From an uncultured Paracoccus sp. (lineage in GTDB: Bacteria > Pseudomonadota > Alphaproteobacteria > Rhodobacterales > Rhodobacteraceae): a stretch of 59,029 nt of DNA. Location: assembly GCA_934533075.1 (NCBI GenBank), contig CAKTBJ010000016.1, positions 1 to 59,029 on the forward strand, read 5' to 3'. The notes beneath the pieces are model-generated. The model did not search any database, was not told where the DNA came from, and worked only from the letters and a program-made list of their open reading frames with translations. This document shows, piece by piece, positions 7,906-16,743 of the stretch. Each line of letters begins with the position of its first letter. Positions within the stretch are counted from its first letter, which is position 1. Both the position numbers and the translations under genes were made by a program.

Positions 7906-8187
7906 ATGGGTCAGCCGATAGCCTTGATCGGACATCTGCATACCTGCCCGGTGCATGGCGGCGGGCCGGTGGTCAATCCCGGCCAGATGCTGGTGCGCTA
8001 TAACGGGGTGCCCGTCGCCGTGGTCGGCGGGCAATGCGCCTGCCCCGGCACCCCGCCGCTGCCCGATCCGATGGTCAAGGGGTCGATGGTGGTGCGGATC
8101 AACGGCATGTCGGTCATGCGCATCGGCGACAAATGCGCGCATGGCGGGCAGATCACCACCGGCGTTCCGACCTTCCGCGCGGATTGA
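7906..8187 (+). CDS. PAAR-domain protein (T6SS spike tip)
   Basis: 93 aa. PAAR proteins form the sharp cone that caps the VgrG trimer and can tether effectors. The whole protein is a single PAAR domain: 'GHLHTCPVHGGGPV', then 'VAVVGGQCACPG' and a final 'RIGDKCAHGGQITTG', with the Cys and His residues expected to bind the tip metal ion. There is no fused toxin domain, so effectors must ride on VgrG or bind PAAR non-covalently. Start ATG 7906 has AAAGGGAGG seven bases upstream; the frame is open from a GTG at 7807, but that stretch holds the promoter element instead. Confidence 0.93.
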   Translation: MGQPIALIGHLHTCPVHGGGPVVNPGQMLVRYNGVPVAVVGGQCACPGTPPLPDPMVKGSMVVRINGMSVMRIGDKCAHGGQITTGVPTFRAD

Positions 8188-8412
8188 TCGCGCACCGGCC
8201 TTCGCCGCGATGACGGGTGGCGGGCTGCCGGATCGCCCGTGCCGGGATCGCGGCGGCCGTGCCGGCTCTCGGGCATGGGCGCGCCGGTCCCGGCCTGCTG
8301 TCGCCGGTGGCGGGCCTTTCCGTCGGCCGATCACTGGAAGGCGGATGGCGGCAGGCCCCCGCCGCTTCCGGGAGCGGCCTGCGATCCGCGCACCCCTCCG
8401 TCCGGTCGTCGT

Positions 8413-8496
8413 TGGTAGCGGCAGTCGGACTCGAACCGACACTCATCTCTGAAGAGGTGTTTGAGACCTCCGCGTCTACCATTCCGCCATGCCGCC
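8413..8496 (-). tRNA. tRNA-Leu (anticodon CAA)
   Basis: 84 nt with an encoded CCA end. Read on the minus strand: acceptor GGCGGCA pairs with TGCCGCT (first pair G-U), the anticodon stem GAGGT/ACCTC encloses the loop CTCAAAC, a long variable arm follows as expected for leucine tRNAs, and the T arm is GTCGG-TTCGAGT-CCGAC. The anticodon CAA (plus-strand positions 8461-8463) decodes UUG. Confidence 0.95.
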
Positions 8497-8542
8497 ATGA
8501 CGACCAAGCGCCCCGAAGGGCGTGCAGCAGCCCTTACGAAAT

Positions 8543-8574
8543 CCCCGCCCCCCCGACAAGGGGGCAAACGGGGC
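8543..8574 (-). terminator. Terminator-like GC hairpin after lipA
   Basis: A run of C (8544-8554) faces a G-rich stretch (8560-8573) across a short loop, just past the lipA stop on the minus strand. Only a short T stretch follows, so it may be a weak terminator or a 3' stabilising hairpin. Confidence 0.4.
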
Positions 8575-8581
8575 AGGCGGA

Positions 8582-9538
8582 TCAGCCCTTCGCCAGCAGC
8601 GCGTTGCGGGCGCTGCGCAGCCGGGCGAAATCGTCGCCCGCGTGATAGGAGGAGCGCGTCAGCGGCGTGGCCGAAACCATCAGGAAGCCCTTGCCGCGGG
8701 CGGCGCGCTCGTAGCTTTCGAACTCCTCGGGGGTCACGAAGCGGTCGACGCGGTGATGCTTGGGGGTCGGTTGCAGATACTGGCCGATGGTGATGAAATC
8801 CACATCCGCCGCGCGCATGTCGTCCATGACCTGCAACACGCCCTGCCGGTCCTCGCCCAGGCCCACCATGATGCCGGATTTGGTGAACATCGAGGGGTCC
8901 AGCTCCTTCACCCGCTGCAACAGCCGCAGCGAGTGGAAATAGCGCGCCCCCGGCCGCACCGAAGGGTAAAGGCCGGGCACGGTTTCCAGGTTGTGGTTGA
9001 ACACGTCCGGGCGGGCCTCGACCACCACTTCCAGCGCGCCGGGGCGGGCATGGATGAAGTCGGGGGTCAGGATCTCGATGGTGGTGTTCGGATTGCGGTG
9101 GCGGGTGGCGCGGATGGTCTGGGCGAAATGCTCGGCCCCGCCATCGTCGAGGTCGTCGCGGTCCACCGAGGTGATGACGACGTGATTCAGCCCAAGCTGC
9201 TGGACGGCATGGGCGACCCGGCCCGGCTCGAACGCGTTCAGCGCGCCGGGCTTGCCGGTGGCGATGTTGCAGAAGGTGCAGCCGCGCGTGCAGATGTCGC
9301 CCATGATCATCATGGTGGCATGGCCCTGCGACCAGCATTCGCCCACGTTCGGGCAGCCGGCTTCCTCGCAGACGGTGGAGAGTTTCCCCTCGCGCATGAT
9401 CGCCTTGGTGCGGTGATAGCCCTCGCCCTGCGGCGCCTTGACGCGAATCCAGGCCGGCTTGCGCGGCTGCGGCTGGTCGGGGCGATGCGCCTTTTCGGGA
9501 TGGCGCAGGCGGGGCGGCTGCGGGGTCTGGTCGTTCAC
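8582..9538 (-). CDS. lipA: Lipoyl synthase
   Basis: 318 aa. This radical-SAM enzyme inserts two sulfur atoms into protein-bound octanoyl groups to make the lipoyl cofactor of pyruvate and 2-oxoglutarate dehydrogenase. Both iron-sulfur clusters are visible: the auxiliary cluster C-x4-C-x5-C (57, 62, 68) in '[12 protein letters not shown]', and the radical-SAM C-x3-C-x2-C (83, 87, 90) in 'CTRGCTFC'. The C-terminal 'RSSYHAG' motif that supplies the serine ligand is intact. I chose GTG 9538 because GAAAGG lies ten bases upstream and the product then begins like other LipA proteins; the frame also reads back to a TTG at 9565. It is a single gene between tRNA-Leu and the peroxiredoxin, transcribed away from the latter. 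Confidence 0.96.
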   Translation of the reverse strand: MNDQTPQPPRLRHPEKAHRPDQPQPRKPAWIRVKAPQGEGYHRTKAIMREGKLSTVCEEAGCPNVGECWSQGHATMMIMGDICTRGCTFCNIATGKPGALNAFEPGRVAHAVQQLGLNHVVITSVDRDDLDDGGAEHFAQTIRATRHRNPNTTIEILTPDFIHARPGALEVVVEARPDVFNHNLETVPGLYPSVRPGARYFHSLRLLQRVKELDPSMFTKSGIMVGLGEDRQGVLQVMDDMRAADVDFITIGQYLQPTPKHHRVDRFVTPEEFESYERAARGKGFLMVSATPLTRSSYHAGDDFARLRSARNALLAKG

Positions 9539-9731
9539 GGCCGAAAGCCTTTCAAAATTCCGCAAGGGATCGCCCCAGATTTAGGCCGCCTTGGCCGTCA
9601 TGGCAATCTGTTGCCGCGCAACCCGGTCCGCGCGGTTTTGCTGCACCTGCACATCTGGCTTTCTGCGCTTGCGAAGGCTATACCGCCCTCCCGACCTCCC
9701 CTTCGGGCACGTGAAGATACAGGAGACCATG

Positions 9732-10277
9732 ATGCAGATCGGCGCCACCCTCCCCAAGGTGACCTTCCAGACCCGCGTCCGCGACGAATCCGTCGGCGGC
9801 CCGAACCCCTACCGCTGGCAGGCGATGACCACGGACGACTATTTCAAGGGCAAGCGCGTGGTGCTGTTCTCGCTGCCCGGCGCGTTCACGCCGACCTGCT
9901 CGACCTATCAGCTGCCGGGCTTCGAGAAGCTGGCCGGCAAGATGCGCGCCCGTGGCGTCGATGCCATCTATTGCCTGTCGGTCAACGACAGCTTCGTGAT
10001 GAACAAATGGGCGCAGGCGCAGGGGCTGAAGAACGTGCAGGTGATCCCGGACGGTTCGGGCGCGTTCACCGAGGGCATGGGCATGCTGGTGCGCAAGGAC
10101 AATCTGGGCTTCGGCGCGCGCTCGTGGCGCTATGCGGCGATCGTGGACGATGGCGAGGTGATCGCCTGGTTCGAGGAGCCGGGCCGCTGCGACAACTGTG
10201 CCGACGACCCCTATGGCGAGACCGCGCCGGAGCGGGTGATGGACTGGCTGGAAGAGCACGTCCGCGAAGCCGCGTAA
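9732..10277 (+). CDS. Peroxiredoxin, Prx5-like (AhpC/TSA family)
   Basis: 181 aa. It reduces hydrogen peroxide and organic peroxides in the cytoplasm with a peroxidatic cysteine, C56, in 'PGAFTPTCS', the atypical Prx5 signature. The usual 'LSVND.FVM..W' and 'DG.G.FT' blocks are present. A second CxxC (153 and 156, 'CDNC') near the C-terminus is a possible resolving or metal site. I place the start at ATG 9732, six bases after AGGAG; the ATG directly before it (9729) is too close to that site. A strong rho-independent terminator follows at 10301, so it is probably monocistronic. Confidence 0.92.
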   Translation: MQIGATLPKVTFQTRVRDESVGGPNPYRWQAMTTDDYFKGKRVVLFSLPGAFTPTCSTYQLPGFEKLAGKMRARGVDAIYCLSVNDSFVMNKWAQAQGLKNVQVIPDGSGAFTEGMGMLVRKDNLGFGARSWRYAAIVDDGEVIAWFEEPGRCDNCADDPYGETAPERVMDWLEEHVREAA

Positions 10278-10300
10278 GCCGGGCTTGCGATGATGTGGAA

Positions 10301-10328
10301 GGGGCCGGGTTTCCGGCCCCTTTTTCTT
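10301..10328 (+). terminator. Rho-independent terminator of the peroxiredoxin gene
   Basis: Perfect 8-bp stem GGGGCCGG/CCGGCCCC with a 4-base loop (10301-10320), followed by TTTTTCTTT. Confidence 0.9.
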
Positions 10329-10342
10329 TGTGCGGGGGAAGC

Positions 10343-10491
10343 GGTGCGCGCAGGCACGCACCCAATGGCGGGTGCGGGGGGCGGTGCGTGCAGGCACACG
10401 CCCTACGACCTACGACATGGGCGGGGCAACAACGGTGCGTGCAAGCACGCACCCTACCACGCGACCCGTAGGGTGCGTGCTTGCACGCACC
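10343..10491 (+). repeat. Four REP-like palindromes in the peroxiredoxin/DUF6456 gap
   Basis: Near-identical 20-base palindromes of the form GGTGCGTGCNNGCACGCACC lie at 10343-10362, 10383-10402, 10434-10453 and 10472-10491. The last two are perfect; the first two have one or two changes. Spacers differ in length and sequence. The rest of the gap 10278-10649 shows no gene. Such palindromes are typical of dispersed REP elements mobilised by RAYT transposases, but no RAYT gene is in the window. Confidence 0.8.
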
Positions 10492-10649
10492 ATCACATTC
10501 TCCCTTGCGCGGGCGCAGTCGCGCCGCGCCGCCCGGTCTCGTCGGTTGATCGGGAAAGCGGGGGCCGCATGGGGCGCGGGATGGACCCGCCGCCGGCACT
10601 GGAAAAGGAATTGACCGGGTAAAGCGGCTTTTGGCGTGAAGGCGCGGGG

Positions 10650-11774
10650 TCAGCCGATCAGCGGGCTGCCCGGCCCGTAGGTTTCCAGGTAATGCCGGTG
10701 CAGCCGCATCAGCGCCAGCCGCAGCACCACCTTGCCCGAGCGCGCCGACCAGCCCAGCCGGCGCTCGGTCATCTCGATCCCTTCCAGATAGCAGCAGACC
10801 CGCAGCACCATGTCGCCCATGCCGGGGCCGAGATCGCGCAGCGCCAGCGCCACCCGGTCGCGCGCGCTGTCCGAGCCGCCGCCGCGCGCGGGACCGAAGC
10901 CCGACTGCACCCCCGCCGTCAGGAAGCGGTCCCAGTTCTGGGTGACGCGGGGACCGAGATGGGCCAGTTCGAAATCCTCGCGCAGCCTCTCGCCCGCGCG
11001 CACCATGTCGGGCGACAGGAAGGGCTGCCCGTCGCGGTCGCGCCGCCGCGCCAGCACCAGCAGCGGGCTTTCGGCGATGTTGATGCGGGCGCGGCGGCGG
11101 GCGCCGGTCTCCGGGTCGGCGATGGTGCGGGTCTCGAACAGGCGGTGGCTTTCCGCCGCCTCCGGCCCGGCATCGCCTGCGGGCGGGACGGGGGCGGCAT
11201 TGGCGAATTCCTCCGGTCGGGGCAGGGCGCCGCCGCGCAGCATCGCCCGCAGCACCCCGCGCCCGGCCGAGGTGATGACATAGCGCCGCAGCCGCCCGCC
11301 CGATTGCGCCTCGACCCAGCCGGCCAGCGCGATCTGCTCGGCCAGCCTGCGGTCGAGGATGGCGGTGCGGATGCCGTCGCGCACCACGATGGCCTTGTCC
11401 ATGTCGCCGGCCACCACCATCTCGGCGCCGCTTTCGGCCAGGCGGCGCAGGATGCGCCGGGCCTGTGCATCCGCATGCCGGCGCCGCAGCGCCGCATCCG
11501 CCGCCTGCACCACGCCGATCTCCGGCGCCGCGCCCGCCTGCGGTTCCGCCCGGCTGAGCGCGCCGTCGATCAGCGGATCGTCGCGCCGGGCCTCGAACCG
11601 GCGGATGCGGCGCATCACGGTGGAGGCATGCAGCCCCGCCTCGCGCGCCAGCGCCCGGATGGACTCGCCCCCCTCGACATGGCGCAGGTAAAGCCGTGCG
11701 TCGTCTGACAAGGCGGCCGCGCCCGCCTGCGCCATCGGCACCGGCATCGGGAAGTCGCATTGCTGGATCGTCAT
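10650..11774 (-). CDS. DUF6456 protein with N-terminal helix-turn-helix
   Basis: 374 aa. Residues about 18-55 read as a helix-turn-helix ('LYLRHVEGGESIRALAREAG', then 'HASTVMRRIRRFE'), then a variable middle with Arg/Ala-rich stretches. The C-terminal third ('MVRAGERLREDFELAHLGPRVTQNWDRF' onward) matches the DUF6456 domain as I know it from Rhodobacterales. ATG 11774 is chosen for GAGGGC ten bases before; the frame is open back to 11984 but that stretch is the divergent promoter region. It lies head to head with the DUF6477 gene, a common arrangement in this order. A DNA-binding regulator is the likely role; targets are unknown. Confidence 0.75.
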   Translation of the reverse strand: MTIQQCDFPMPVPMAQAGAAALSDDARLYLRHVEGGESIRALAREAGLHASTVMRRIRRFEARRDDPLIDGALSRAEPQAGAAPEIGVVQAADAALRRRHADAQARRILRRLAESGAEMVVAGDMDKAIVVRDGIRTAILDRRLAEQIALAGWVEAQSGGRLRRYVITSAGRGVLRAMLRGGALPRPEEFANAAPVPPAGDAGPEAAESHRLFETRTIADPETGARRRARINIAESPLLVLARRRDRDGQPFLSPDMVRAGERLREDFELAHLGPRVTQNWDRFLTAGVQSGFGPARGGGSDSARDRVALALRDLGPGMGDMVLRVCCYLEGIEMTERRLGWSARSGKVVLRLALMRLHRHYLETYGPGSPLIG

Positions 11775-11982
11775 TTCGTTTGCCCTCGTCTGGTTATGGA
11801 AAATGCCCGGCGGTTGAATCGGCCAGCCCGGTTTCCTCGCGTTGCTTTCCCAATGAGCGCAATGATTGCTAACAAAACATTGACGAAACCCTATCCGGCC
11901 GTGCGCCGGATGAATGCGTGACGCAACACACGCATAAGTTGCATAGTTTCGGCGGCATGGATCGAGGAAGAGAGGTGAATCC

Positions 11983-12408
11983 ATGAGCTGTCAGGCCAAT
12001 ATCCTTGCCTTTCCGGCGGCCCGCGTGCTTCCGGTCGGCGCGCGCGACCGGGGCGATTCGGTGGCGGAGCTGCCGCGCCTCAGCCGCCCGCGGCTGCTGG
12101 TGGCGGCGGCCCGGCACGGGCAACAGGGTTACCGGCGCGCCCGCGACCTGCGCCGCCTGATGCAGGGTGCCGAGGACGTGCCGCCGCCGGGCAGGGCGCT
12201 GGCCTGGCTGCGTGCGCGCGAGGCGCAGATGGACGAGGCCCGTCGCGCCGCGCAACCGGACTGGGACCTGCAACGGCATGTGCTGCTGCTGATCGCGCTG
12301 CTGGCCGAAATCCGGCTGGCGCGCGAGGCCGGCGACATCGCCGCCCCGGTCCCCGCCCCGCGCCGGGCGATGGGCGCCGGGCGGGTGCTGCGGCTCAGCG
12401 CCCTCTGA
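11983..12408 (+). CDS. DUF6477 family protein
   Basis: 141 aa, function unknown. It matches the Rhodobacterales DUF6477 pattern: '[28 protein letters not shown]', then '[17 protein letters not shown]' and a helix '[17 protein letters not shown]'. The protein is small, basic and all-helical, without signal or membrane segment. Start ATG 11983 has GAGGTGAATCC upstream. It is divergent from DUF6456, separated by about 208 bp, which must hold both promoters; its 3' end overlaps the convergent HerA-like gene by 14 bases. Conserved pairing with DUF6456 hints at a shared regulatory job, which is inference. Confidence 0.75.
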   Translation: MSCQANILAFPAARVLPVGARDRGDSVAELPRLSRPRLLVAAARHGQQGYRRARDLRRLMQGAEDVPPPGRALAWLRAREAQMDEARRAAQPDWDLQRHVLLLIALLAEIRLAREAGDIAAPVPAPRRAMGAGRVLRLSAL

Positions 12409-13981
12409 ACAGCCCGCCGAGGACGCCGCGCTTCAACGCGCGGCCCATATCGGCACCGACCTGCCGCGCAAGGCTTTTGCCGAAGGTTTCCAGCACCGAA
12501 TCGCTGCGCGACCCGCCGCTTTTTCGCGCGGCCGTCTTGCCCCCCGCAGCAGCGCCACCCGGCTGATAGCGCCGGCCCGCGCCGCTGCCGCGCGGCTGGC
12601 CCTCCGCCTCCCGCGCCTGCCTTTCGGCCTCGCGCTCGGCCTCGGCGGCGGCCTCCTGCGCGCGCCGGGCCAGGATCTCCATCGCCGAATCGCGGTTGAC
12701 CGCGGCGCGGTATTTCCCCTCCATCGGCGAGGCGGCGATCACCGCCGCGCGCTCCTCCGGCGTCAGCACGCCCAGCCGGCTCAGCGGCGGCCGCACCAGC
12801 GTGCGCTGCGACATGCCCGGCGCGCCCTTGCGCTCCAGAAAGCTGGTGACGGCCTCGCCGGTGCCCACGGCCTGGATGGCCTCGGCGGTGCTGAATTCCG
12901 GGTTGGGCCGATAGTTCTGCGCGGCATCGCGCAGGGCCTTCTGGTCCTTCGGCGTAAAGGCCCGCAGCGCATGCTGGACGCGGTTGCCCAGCTGGCCCAG
13001 CACCGAATCGGGCAGGTCGGCGGGGTTCTGGGTGACGAACCACAGGCTGACCCCCTTCGAGCGGATCAGCCGCGCCACCTGCTCGATCCGCGCCACCAGG
13101 GCGGGGGGCGCGTCGTCGAACAGCAGATGCGCCTCGTCGAAGAAGAACGCCAGCACCGGGCGGTCGGGATCGCCGATCTCGGGCAGCTGCTCGAACAGCT
13201 CGGACATCAGCCACAGCAGGAAAGTCGCATACAGGCGCGGCGCCCGCATCAGCCGGTCCGCCGACAGGATATTGACCACGCCGCGCCCCTGCTCGTCGCG
13301 GCGCATCAGGTCCGACAGCGCCAGCGCCGGCTCCCCGAACAGCAGCTTGCCGCCCTCGGTATCCAGCACCAGCAGCCGCCGCTGGATGGCGCCGACCGAG
13401 GCCGCCGCGATATTGCCATAGCGCAGGGAAAGCTCCTTCGCGTTCTGCCCGACCCAGACCAGCATCGCCGACAGGTCGTCCATGTCCAGCAGCGCCAGCC
13501 CCTCCTCGTCGGCGATGCGGAAGGCGATGTTCAGCACCCCCTCCTGCGCCTCGGTCAGGCCCAGCAGCCGCGACAGCAGCAGCGGCCCCATCTCGGCCGG
13601 AGTGGTGCGCACGGGGTGGCCGGTCTCGCCCCAGATGTCCCAGAAGGTCACCGGAAAACCCGTATAGTCCAGCGACATGCCGATGGTCCCGGCCCGTTTC
13701 AGGAACGCATCGTGCAGCGGAATCCGGTCGCTGCCCGGTGCCGCGATCCCGGCCAGGTCGCCCTTCACATCGGCCATGAACACCGGCACCCCGGCCAGCG
13801 AGAACGCCTCGGCCAGGGTTTGCAGGGTCACGGTCTTGCCGGTGCCGGTGGCGCCGGCGACCAGCCCGTGGCGATTGGCCTGGCGCAGCAGCAGGAATTC
13901 CGGCCGGTCGTGTCCCGGCCCCGCGCCGCCGACGAAGACCGTGCCCTGTTCGGGGTCGAGGATGGGATTGATCTGCGGCAT
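12395..13981 (-). CDS. HerA-like P-loop ATPase (DUF853 / helicase HerA C-terminal domain type)
   Basis: 528 aa. The Walker A 'GATGTGKT' (43-50), a HerA-type 'DVKGDLAGI' motif near 71-79, the Walker B '[15 protein letters not shown]' (about 276-290) and an arginine-finger region '[18 protein letters not shown]' (about 307-325) identify it as a hexameric FtsK/HerA ATPase of the DUF853 group. Function in bacteria is not well defined; DNA translocation is the family expectation. The C-terminal tail (about 420-528) is Ala/Glu-rich coiled coil and then basic. Start 13981 has GGAG eight bases upstream; the long frame reaching 14293 is non-coding. No nuclease partner (NurA) is adjacent, so it is not a defence-type HerA-DUF4297 or HerA-Sir2 pair. 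Confidence 0.85.
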   Translation of the reverse strand: MPQINPILDPEQGTVFVGGAGPGHDRPEFLLLRQANRHGLVAGATGTGKTVTLQTLAEAFSLAGVPVFMADVKGDLAGIAAPGSDRIPLHDAFLKRAGTIGMSLDYTGFPVTFWDIWGETGHPVRTTPAEMGPLLLSRLLGLTEAQEGVLNIAFRIADEEGLALLDMDDLSAMLVWVGQNAKELSLRYGNIAAASVGAIQRRLLVLDTEGGKLLFGEPALALSDLMRRDEQGRGVVNILSADRLMRAPRLYATFLLWLMSELFEQLPEIGDPDRPVLAFFFDEAHLLFDDAPPALVARIEQVARLIRSKGVSLWFVTQNPADLPDSVLGQLGNRVQHALRAFTPKDQKALRDAAQNYRPNPEFSTAEAIQAVGTGEAVTSFLERKGAPGMSQRTLVRPPLSRLGVLTPEERAAVIAASPMEGKYRAAVNRDSAMEILARRAQEAAAEAEREAERQAREAEGQPRGSGAGRRYQPGGAAAGGKTAARKSGGSRSDSVLETFGKSLARQVGADMGRALKRGVLGGLFRGR

Positions 13982-14129
13982 GGCTCGCTCCGGTCGGTTG
14001 CGCTGTCGGTGCCAGATTAGCGCAATGCCGCCCCGCCGCCAGCCTGCGAATGCGGCCTGTCCCACCTGTCCAAAAGGACAGGTCCCGCCCGGTTGACCCG
14101 GCAATCGCACGGGACTAGGTTGCGGGCCA

Positions 14130-14220
14130 ATGATGACCGGCCCGTCCGGCAGGGAGAGGAATACCGGCCGCAAGGCCGGGCTGTTGACGAAGGGGGCCGG
14201 ATGCGGCCCCTTTCTTTCGT
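14130..14220 (+). ncRNA. Candidate small RNA with two hairpins and a terminator
   Basis: In the gap between the HerA-like gene and the IalB gene. A hairpin CCGGCC-GCAA-GGCCGG with a GNRA tetraloop (14164-14179) is followed by GGGGCC/GGCCCC (14193-14210) and TTTCTTT. No plus-strand gene ends upstream within 1.7 kb, so the terminator needs its own transcript. A 60-codon reading frame starts here but has no family match and runs through the terminator. The 5' end is uncertain. Confidence 0.4.
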
Positions 14221-14350
14221 TTCGGGGGCTTGGCCGGCGTGACGCAAAAATGATGCGCGGCGGTCTGCTTGCGGCATCGGGCTTGGCTGACAAGCCGTCG
14301 CGGCCATGCTAGGCGGTGGCCGAGAGTTCCGACACGGAAGGACGAACGCG

Positions 14351-15139
14351 ATGGCGATCAACACCAAACCGACCTTTCTGGCGCTGATGCTGGGCAGCGT
14401 GCTGGCGGCCGGCTCGGCCTGGGCGCAGGCCACCCCTGTGCCGGCCGAGGCCCCCGCCGATGCCGCCAGCGGCGAGGCCGCCGCCGAGGCGCCCGCCGAG
14501 GCTCCGGCCGACGCGGCGCCCGCCGAGGTCCCGGCCGATGCGGCGCCTGCCGCCGATGCGCCCGCCGCGGATGCGGCCCCGGCGGAGGCCGGCGAGCCGC
14601 AGGTCGGCAGCTATTACGCCCGCGAGACGCATGGCGACTGGCAGCTGCGCTGCATCAAGTCCCCGAACGGCACCGACCCGTGCGAGCTGTTCCAGCTGCT
14701 GCGCGATGGCAACCAGAACCCGGTGGCCGAGGCCGCGCTGATCCCGATCAACGGCGATCAGGTCGCTGCCGGCCTGACCCTGACCGCGCCGCTGGAGACC
14801 GACCTGGGCGCCGGCATCGGCTTCCAGATCGACTCGGCCGAGATGAAGGTCTATCCGTTCTCGGTCTGCGCGCAGATCGGCTGCGTGGCCCGCATCGGCC
14901 TGCCCGCCGCCGAGGTGGACGCGATGCGCCGGGGCGCGCGGGGCAAGGTGGTCGTGCTGCCCTACGGGCTGGAGCCGCCGGAAGGCGTGGTCGAGCTGTC
15001 GGTCTCGCTGACCGGCTTCACCGCCGGCTACCGGGCGCTGGAGACCTATATCGAGGAAGCCCGCGCCGCCGCCCCCGCGACACCGGCCCCCGCGACCGAC
15101 GCGGCGCCGGCGACCGAGGCCGCGCCCGCCTCGAACTGA
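14351..15139 (+). CDS. Invasion-associated locus B (IalB) family periplasmic protein
   Basis: 262 aa. A signal peptide ends at 'AWA' (about residue 25). Residues 26-78 are a low-complexity linker of Ala, Pro, Glu and Asp repeats. The IalB domain (about 80-235) shows 'HGDWQLRC', 'CELFQLL', 'VYPFSVCAQIGCVARIGL' and 'VVVLPYG', with four cysteines expected to form disulfides. The tail is again Ala/Pro/Thr-rich. IalB proteins are exported and in Bartonella promote erythrocyte invasion; free-living members have no known job. Start 14351 has GGAAGGA upstream. A terminator with a UUCG loop follows at 15162. Confidence 0.88.
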   Translation: MAINTKPTFLALMLGSVLAAGSAWAQATPVPAEAPADAASGEAAAEAPAEAPADAAPAEVPADAAPAADAPAADAAPAEAGEPQVGSYYARETHGDWQLRCIKSPNGTDPCELFQLLRDGNQNPVAEAALIPINGDQVAAGLTLTAPLETDLGAGIGFQIDSAEMKVYPFSVCAQIGCVARIGLPAAEVDAMRRGARGKVVVLPYGLEPPEGVVELSVSLTGFTAGYRALETYIEEARAAAPATPAPATDAAPATEAAPASN

Positions 15140-15161
15140 TCCCGCGCCGGCTGGCGTGACC

Positions 15162-15188
15162 GGGGCGGTCCTTCGGGGCCGCCCTTTC
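15162..15188 (+). terminator. Terminator after the IalB gene
   Basis: Stem GGGCGGTCC (15163-15171) pairs with GGGCCGCCC (15176-15184, one G-U) across a TTCG tetraloop, followed by TTT. Confidence 0.8.
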
Positions 15189-15245
15189 GCTTGTCCTCGC
15201 CCGGCGGGCATGGTGAATGGGGGCGCTAACCAGACGGAGGCCGGC

Positions 15246-15785
15246 ATGGCCCGCATCACCTTGGTCACCGGCGGCGCGCGCTCGGGCAAGTCGGCCCTGG
15301 CCGAGGCGCTGGCCTGCCGCCATCCCGGCCCGCGCCACTATATCGCCACCGCCGCCCGCTGGCCCGGCGATGCGGAGATGGCGGCGCGGATCGCGGATCA
15401 CGAAGCCGCCCGCGCCGGCGCCGGCTGGCTGACCGCGGAGGCCCCGCGCGACCTGCCCGCCGCGCTGGCCGCCACGGAAGGCGAAGGGGTGCGGCTGGTC
15501 GATTGCCTGACCCTGTGGCTGGCGCAATGCGATGTGGGCGCCGAGGATGCGGCCGCCGCGGCGCTGCTGGCCGCGCTGGCCGCCACCCGCGCGCCGGTGG
15601 TGCTGGTCACGAACGAGATCGGGCTGGGGCTGGTGCCGATGGACGGCGCCGCCCGCGCCTTCCGCGACCGCCACGGGCGCCTGAACCAGCGGGTCGCGGC
15701 CCTTGCCGATGATGTCTGGATGGCGGTCTGCGGGCTGCCTTTGTGTCTGAAATCCAATGGAAAGCCTGCCCATGCGCCCCTTTGA
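15246..15785 (+). CDS. cobU: Adenosylcobinamide kinase / adenosylcobinamide-phosphate guanylyltransferase
   Basis: 179 aa. It phosphorylates adenosylcobinamide and transfers GMP to it, giving AdoCbi-GDP in the late cobalamin pathway. The P-loop 'GGARSGKS' (residues 8-15), the 'YIATA' and 'DHEAAR' (guanylylation histidine region) and 'LVDCLTLWL' motifs are all present, as is 'VTNEIGLGLVP'. The start at 15246 has CGGAGG six bases upstream. It is the first of three nucleotide-loop-assembly genes and overlaps cobT by 14 bases. No cobalamin riboswitch is evident in front of it. Confidence 0.95.
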   Translation: MARITLVTGGARSGKSALAEALACRHPGPRHYIATAARWPGDAEMAARIADHEAARAGAGWLTAEAPRDLPAALAATEGEGVRLVDCLTLWLAQCDVGAEDAAAAALLAALAATRAPVVLVTNEIGLGLVPMDGAARAFRDRHGRLNQRVAALADDVWMAVCGLPLCLKSNGKPAHAPL

Positions 15786-16740
15786 CGAAACCGCCGCCAC
15801 CGCCGCCCGCGCCCGTCAGGACAGCCTGACCAAACCGCCCGGATCGCTGGGAAGGCTGGAGGAGCTGGCGGTGTTCATGGCCGGCTGGCAGGGGCGCGCG
15901 CGTCCGCGCATAGACCGGGCGCAGGCCCTCGTCTTCGCCGGCAATCACGGTATCTGTGCCCGAGGCGTCAACCCGTTCCCGGCCGAGGTCACCGCCCTGA
16001 TGGTGCGCAATTTCGAGGCCGGCGGCGCGGCCATCAACCAGCTTTGCAAGGTGGCCGGCGCCGCGTTGCGGGTGGTCGCGCTGGACCTCGACCGGCCCAC
16101 GGCGGACTTTGCCGCCGGTCCCGCCATGACCGCGCCGGAGGTGGAGGCCGCGATGGCTGCCGGCGCCGATGCCGTGGCGCAGGCCGTGGCCGAGGGCACC
16201 GACATCCTGCTGCTGGGCGAGATGGGGATCGGCAACTCCACCGTGGCCGCCGCGCAGGCCGCGCATCTGTGCGGCGGCGCGGCCGAAGACTGGGTGGGGC
16301 TTGGCACCGGCGCGCAGGGCACGGTGCTGGCCGCCAAGCGCGCCGCCGTGGCCGAGGGGCTGGCCCGCCACGCTGGCGCCCGCGACCTGCGCGGCGCGCT
16401 GGCCGCCTTTGGCGGGCGCGAGCAGGCGGCGATCTGCGGCGCCGTGCTGGAAGCGCGCCGGCAGGGGGTGCCGGTGCTGCTGGACGGGTTCATCTGCACC
16501 GCCGCCGCCGGGCTGGTGACGCTGGACGACCCGGACGGGCTGGCGCATTGCCTGATCGGCCATGAAAGCGCCGAGCGCGGCCATGCCGCCCTGGCCAGGC
16601 ACCTGGGCAAGCGGCCGGTGCTGGCGCTGGACATGCGGCTGGGCGAGGGCACCGGGGCGGCGGTGGCCCTGATGGTGCTGCGCGCGGCGCTGGCCTGCCA
16701 TGACGGCATGGCGACATTCGCCGAGGCCGGGATCGGCTGA
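15772..16740 (+). CDS. cobT: Nicotinate-nucleotide--dimethylbenzimidazole phosphoribosyltransferase
   Basis: 322 aa. It makes alpha-ribazole phosphate from dimethylbenzimidazole and nicotinate mononucleotide, the lower ligand of cobalamin. Family blocks are clear: 'LTKPPGSLGRLEELA' near the N-terminus, 'VFAGNHG', 'LLLGEMGIGNSTVAAA' and the C-terminal 'LDMRLGEGTGAA', with the catalytic glutamate expected in that last block. I chose ATG 15772 because GGAAAG precedes it by seven bases; ATG 15757 lacks a ribosome site. It overlaps the end of cobU and is three bases from cobS, so the three are co-translated. Confidence 0.95.
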   Translation: MRPFDETAATAARARQDSLTKPPGSLGRLEELAVFMAGWQGRARPRIDRAQALVFAGNHGICARGVNPFPAEVTALMVRNFEAGGAAINQLCKVAGAALRVVALDLDRPTADFAAGPAMTAPEVEAAMAAGADAVAQAVAEGTDILLLGEMGIGNSTVAAAQAAHLCGGAAEDWVGLGTGAQGTVLAAKRAAVAEGLARHAGARDLRGALAAFGGREQAAICGAVLEARRQGVPVLLDGFICTAAAGLVTLDDPDGLAHCLIGHESAERGHAALARHLGKRPVLALDMRLGEGTGAAVALMVLRAALACHDGMATFAEAGIG

Positions 16741-16743
16741 GCC

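Noticed and set aside
10343..10491. Possible CRISPR array
   Set aside because: The units are palindromic, spacers vary in length and no cas gene is near; REP-type elements fit better.
12395..13981. HerA-type defence module
   Set aside because: No nuclease, Sir2 or DUF4297 partner is adjacent; the protein matches the stand-alone DUF853 type.
14130..14312. 60-codon reading frame upstream of the IalB gene
   Set aside because: It crosses a terminator hairpin and has no recognisable product; a small RNA explains the region better.
15140..15245. Cobalamin riboswitch before cobU
   Set aside because: Only a terminator hairpin and a ribosome site are seen; the conserved B12-box sequence is absent and the space is too short.
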